Source of the DNA: Galdieria sulphuraria
Lineage: Eukaryota > Rhodophyta > Bangiophyceae > Galdieriales > Galdieriaceae
Length of the DNA: 64,000 nt
Direction: 5' to 3'
NCBI RefSeq assembly: GCF_000341285.1
Contig: NW_005178414.1
Span: 1 to 64,000 of the forward strand
In this document: positions 62,753-64,000 of the stretch, piece after piece
How the letters are laid out: each line of letters opens with the position of its first letter
How positions within the stretch are numbered: the stretch's first letter is position 1
The notes under the pieces: model-generated
The model's database searches: none
The model's input: the letters and a program-made list of their open reading frames with translations, nothing else
What the model was told of the DNA's origin: nothing
Program-made: the position numbers and the translations under genes

Positions 62753-63052
62753 TTAATATCTTTCGTGAGCACCACAACCTCGAATTCCCGTTCCGACAGC
62801 AAGGAAAAACCCAAAAGCCATACCAGCTCCAACTGTACTTCTTAAAGCCAATCCAATTCTCTATCCAACAAAGAAATATTTCACTCCGTGGAAACTTTCT
62901 TCATAGTTTATACTCACCTGTGGCCCTGTCAAACCTTTATGTCGAAAGGCTTCAAAACCTCCATACAAAAGACCAAACGATCCACCCACCATAGAACCCA
63001 ATAAGGCTCCCATTTGTATTTTTCTCATACAGTCTCTCGTTTCTGGACTCAT
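62753..63052 (-). CDS. ROMO1/Mgr2-family mitochondrial inner-membrane protein
   Basis: Two exons with an intron near 62865-62921. The 77-residue or so protein reads MSPETRDCMRKIQMGALLGS, MVGGSFGLLYGGFEAFRHKG, then after the splice RIGLALRSTVGAGMAFGFFL and AVGTGIRGCG. This is the ROMO1/Mgr2 pattern: a glycine-zipper pair of transmembrane helices. Yeast Mgr2 gates lateral release at the TIM23 translocase. Length and helix spacing fit. It is followed downstream by the SAC gene on the same strand. Confidence 0.85.
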
Positions 63053-63323
63053 ATCAACAACTACAACGCTCGTCAACTTTTGTGTCCAGAATGAATAACA
63101 AAAGGTGGGGATGAATCAAGATTTCCTTTCTGTTCCATTTTATATGTATTATTATGATACATGAAATAAGAAAGTAATCAACTCTTGACAATCATAGAAA
63201 AGGACCTGTCTTTATGATATCCATATATAGTGTTTTCATAAGAATCATAATATAATCAAAAACAAGCAAAGTAACTAACTTGAACACAACTATAATTAGC
63301 AAACTATCGGTATATGAATACAA

Positions 63324-63563
63324 CTATTTCAATAAACTTGTATCGGAATCCTTCCAAGACTGAGAGTTGTCAACTAGTCCATCCACTTCATCATCTTCTA
63401 GCCTTAAACCATTCGTAGAAACTTGTCTTTGAGTATCTTTCCCTGGTTGACTATAATACTGCCAAAGAGAATATCCTATAAGAGGGAAAGTGAAAAAGGC
63501 TCCAAATATAGTGATTCGATTGCCACTTTGAGTCTTCCAACTAAACGGACCAAACAGAACCAT
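63324..63563 (-). CDS. Small single-helix membrane protein, unknown
   Basis: A 79-residue intronless frame from MVLFGPFSWKTQSGN. One hydrophobic helix (ITIFGAFFTFPLIGYSLW) is followed by a tyrosine-rich turn and an acidic tail (LEDDEVDGLVDNSQSW). An ATG-less extension upstream is CT/GA low-complexity sequence and probably the leader. The basic N-terminus and position of the helix would suit a mitochondrial inner-membrane subunit, but no family is recognised. Confidence 0.45.
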   Translation of the reverse strand: MVLFGPFSWKTQSGNRITIFGAFFTFPLIGYSLWQYYSQPGKDTQRQVSTNGLRLEDDEVDGLVDNSQSWKDSDTSLLK

Positions 63564-63719
63564 CTCTCTCGCTCGCTCTCTCTCTCTCCCCCTCCCAAAG
63601 ACACAAAATAATATTCTTGAGGATGTAATGTTTATCATTCTTATTTTCTTGTTCAATAGAAGCAACTCTTGTCATGATATTATCATAATTGATATCTATC
63701 CATAATCATATCCTATCCT

Positions 63720-63723
<4 letters not shown>

Positions 63724-63751
<28 letters not shown>
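63724..63751. repeat. (TA)n microsatellite
   Basis: About 28 bases of alternating AT in the spacer between two divergently oriented genes. A CT-rich run (CTCGCTCGCTCTCTCTCTCT) lies nearby at 63568-63590. Confidence 0.92.
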
Positions 63752-63753
<2 letters not shown>

Positions 63754-63831
63754 GATGGATGAGAAAGCAAGCCATTAGATTAGTCCAAATGACAATGAAT
63801 GAATTGCTGCAATCGGATTGATTGACATATA

Positions 63832-64000
63832 ATGACTCAAGTTGATAGTATTCAAGTTGAATATTCAGAAGACTATGGAGAAAGAATAATAGAATTGGAA
63901 AGTCAAAGCAATGGAAAAAAGAGTTTAGTACTGTTATCTTTGTTTCCAAAGCCTCAATATGCAATGTATTATCTGGGGTTGTTTATTTGTGTGGGAGGCT
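63832..64000 (+). CDS. 5' part of a gene cut by the window edge
   Basis: An ATG at 63832 opens a frame of 56 codons that remains open to the end of the window. The start is acidic (MTQVDSIQVEYSEDYGERII), followed by SNGKKSLVLLSLFPKPQY and a hydrophobic stretch (AMYYLGLFICVGG), probably the beginning of a membrane segment. No family can be assigned from this fragment. Confidence 0.45.
   Translation, partial: MTQVDSIQVEYSEDYGERIIELESQSNGKKSLVLLSLFPKPQYAMYYLGLFICVGG

Overview
The window reads as nuclear DNA of a unicellular red alga, most likely a Galdieria-type cyanidiophyte. The base composition is AT-leaning. Genes are packed on both strands with spacers often under 100 bp. Most introns I could place are 43-70 nt, with GTAAGT-like donors and CTRAY-like branch sites. 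The protein set is a full eukaryotic one (COG, FACT, cap methyltransferase, cytosolic and mitochondrial ribosomal proteins, spindle-checkpoint proteins) together with plastid genes (a three-helix Lhcr-type antenna protein and the MEP-pathway enzyme DXR). I infer the genus from intron size and gene density; no marker gene proves it. I saw no transposon, viral fossil, tRNA, rRNA or CRISPR array.

Layout. 0-5 kb: SPX protein, TRM61 and COG4, all on the minus strand. 5-7.4 kb: ribosomal proteins L10 and L15 diverging from an 820-bp spacer. 7.6-15.1 kb: a DUF427 protein, a 1,911-residue Furry-like protein in one exon, and TSEN15. 15.1-20.1 kb: FCF2, RPS12, a PP2C-like protein and SSRP1/Pob3. 20.1-24.0 kb: a microsomal P450 and a pyruvate dehydrogenase E2-like protein with a degenerate active site. 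24.4-29.8 kb (plus strand): a 46-residue membrane microprotein, a dsRNA-binding protein with a PIN/NYN-like domain, the cap methyltransferase, a small coiled-coil protein and a SAPS phosphatase regulator. 30-32.6 kb: an F-box protein and an AT-rich 1.1-kb gene desert. 32.6-43.3 kb: a BPOZ-like protein, an anchored thioredoxin, DXR, a Borealin-like protein, ARF, an IP6 kinase, RPL6, NDUFS3 and PRA1. 43.3-51.2 kb: ALG2, BUB3, Lhcr, p23, the ribonucleotide reductase small subunit, a LYR protein and mL41. 51.2-64 kb: an unrecognised 700-residue protein whose stop overlaps the start of an Fe-S-type PD-(D/E)XK nuclease, then Aladin, EBP2, a second LYR protein, glycine cleavage T-protein, a synaptojanin-like protein, ROMO1/Mgr2, a small membrane protein and the 5' end of a gene that runs off the window.

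Functional themes. Ribosome production recurs (uL16, eL15, eL6, eS12, mL41, FCF2, EBP2). Mitochondrial function recurs (PDH-like E2, NDUFS3, two LYR proteins, GCST, ROMO1). Chromosome segregation is represented by BUB3 and a Borealin-like protein, and inositol-phosphate signalling by SPX, IP6K and the SAC protein. Apart from these themes the order looks like ordinary eukaryotic housekeeping rather than one functional cluster. The features most worth following up are the E2-like protein without catalytic residues, the dsRBM-PIN protein, the overlapping ORF pair at 53.4 kb, the hidden microprotein with a GC-AG intron, and the SAC protein with a degenerate 5-phosphatase domain.
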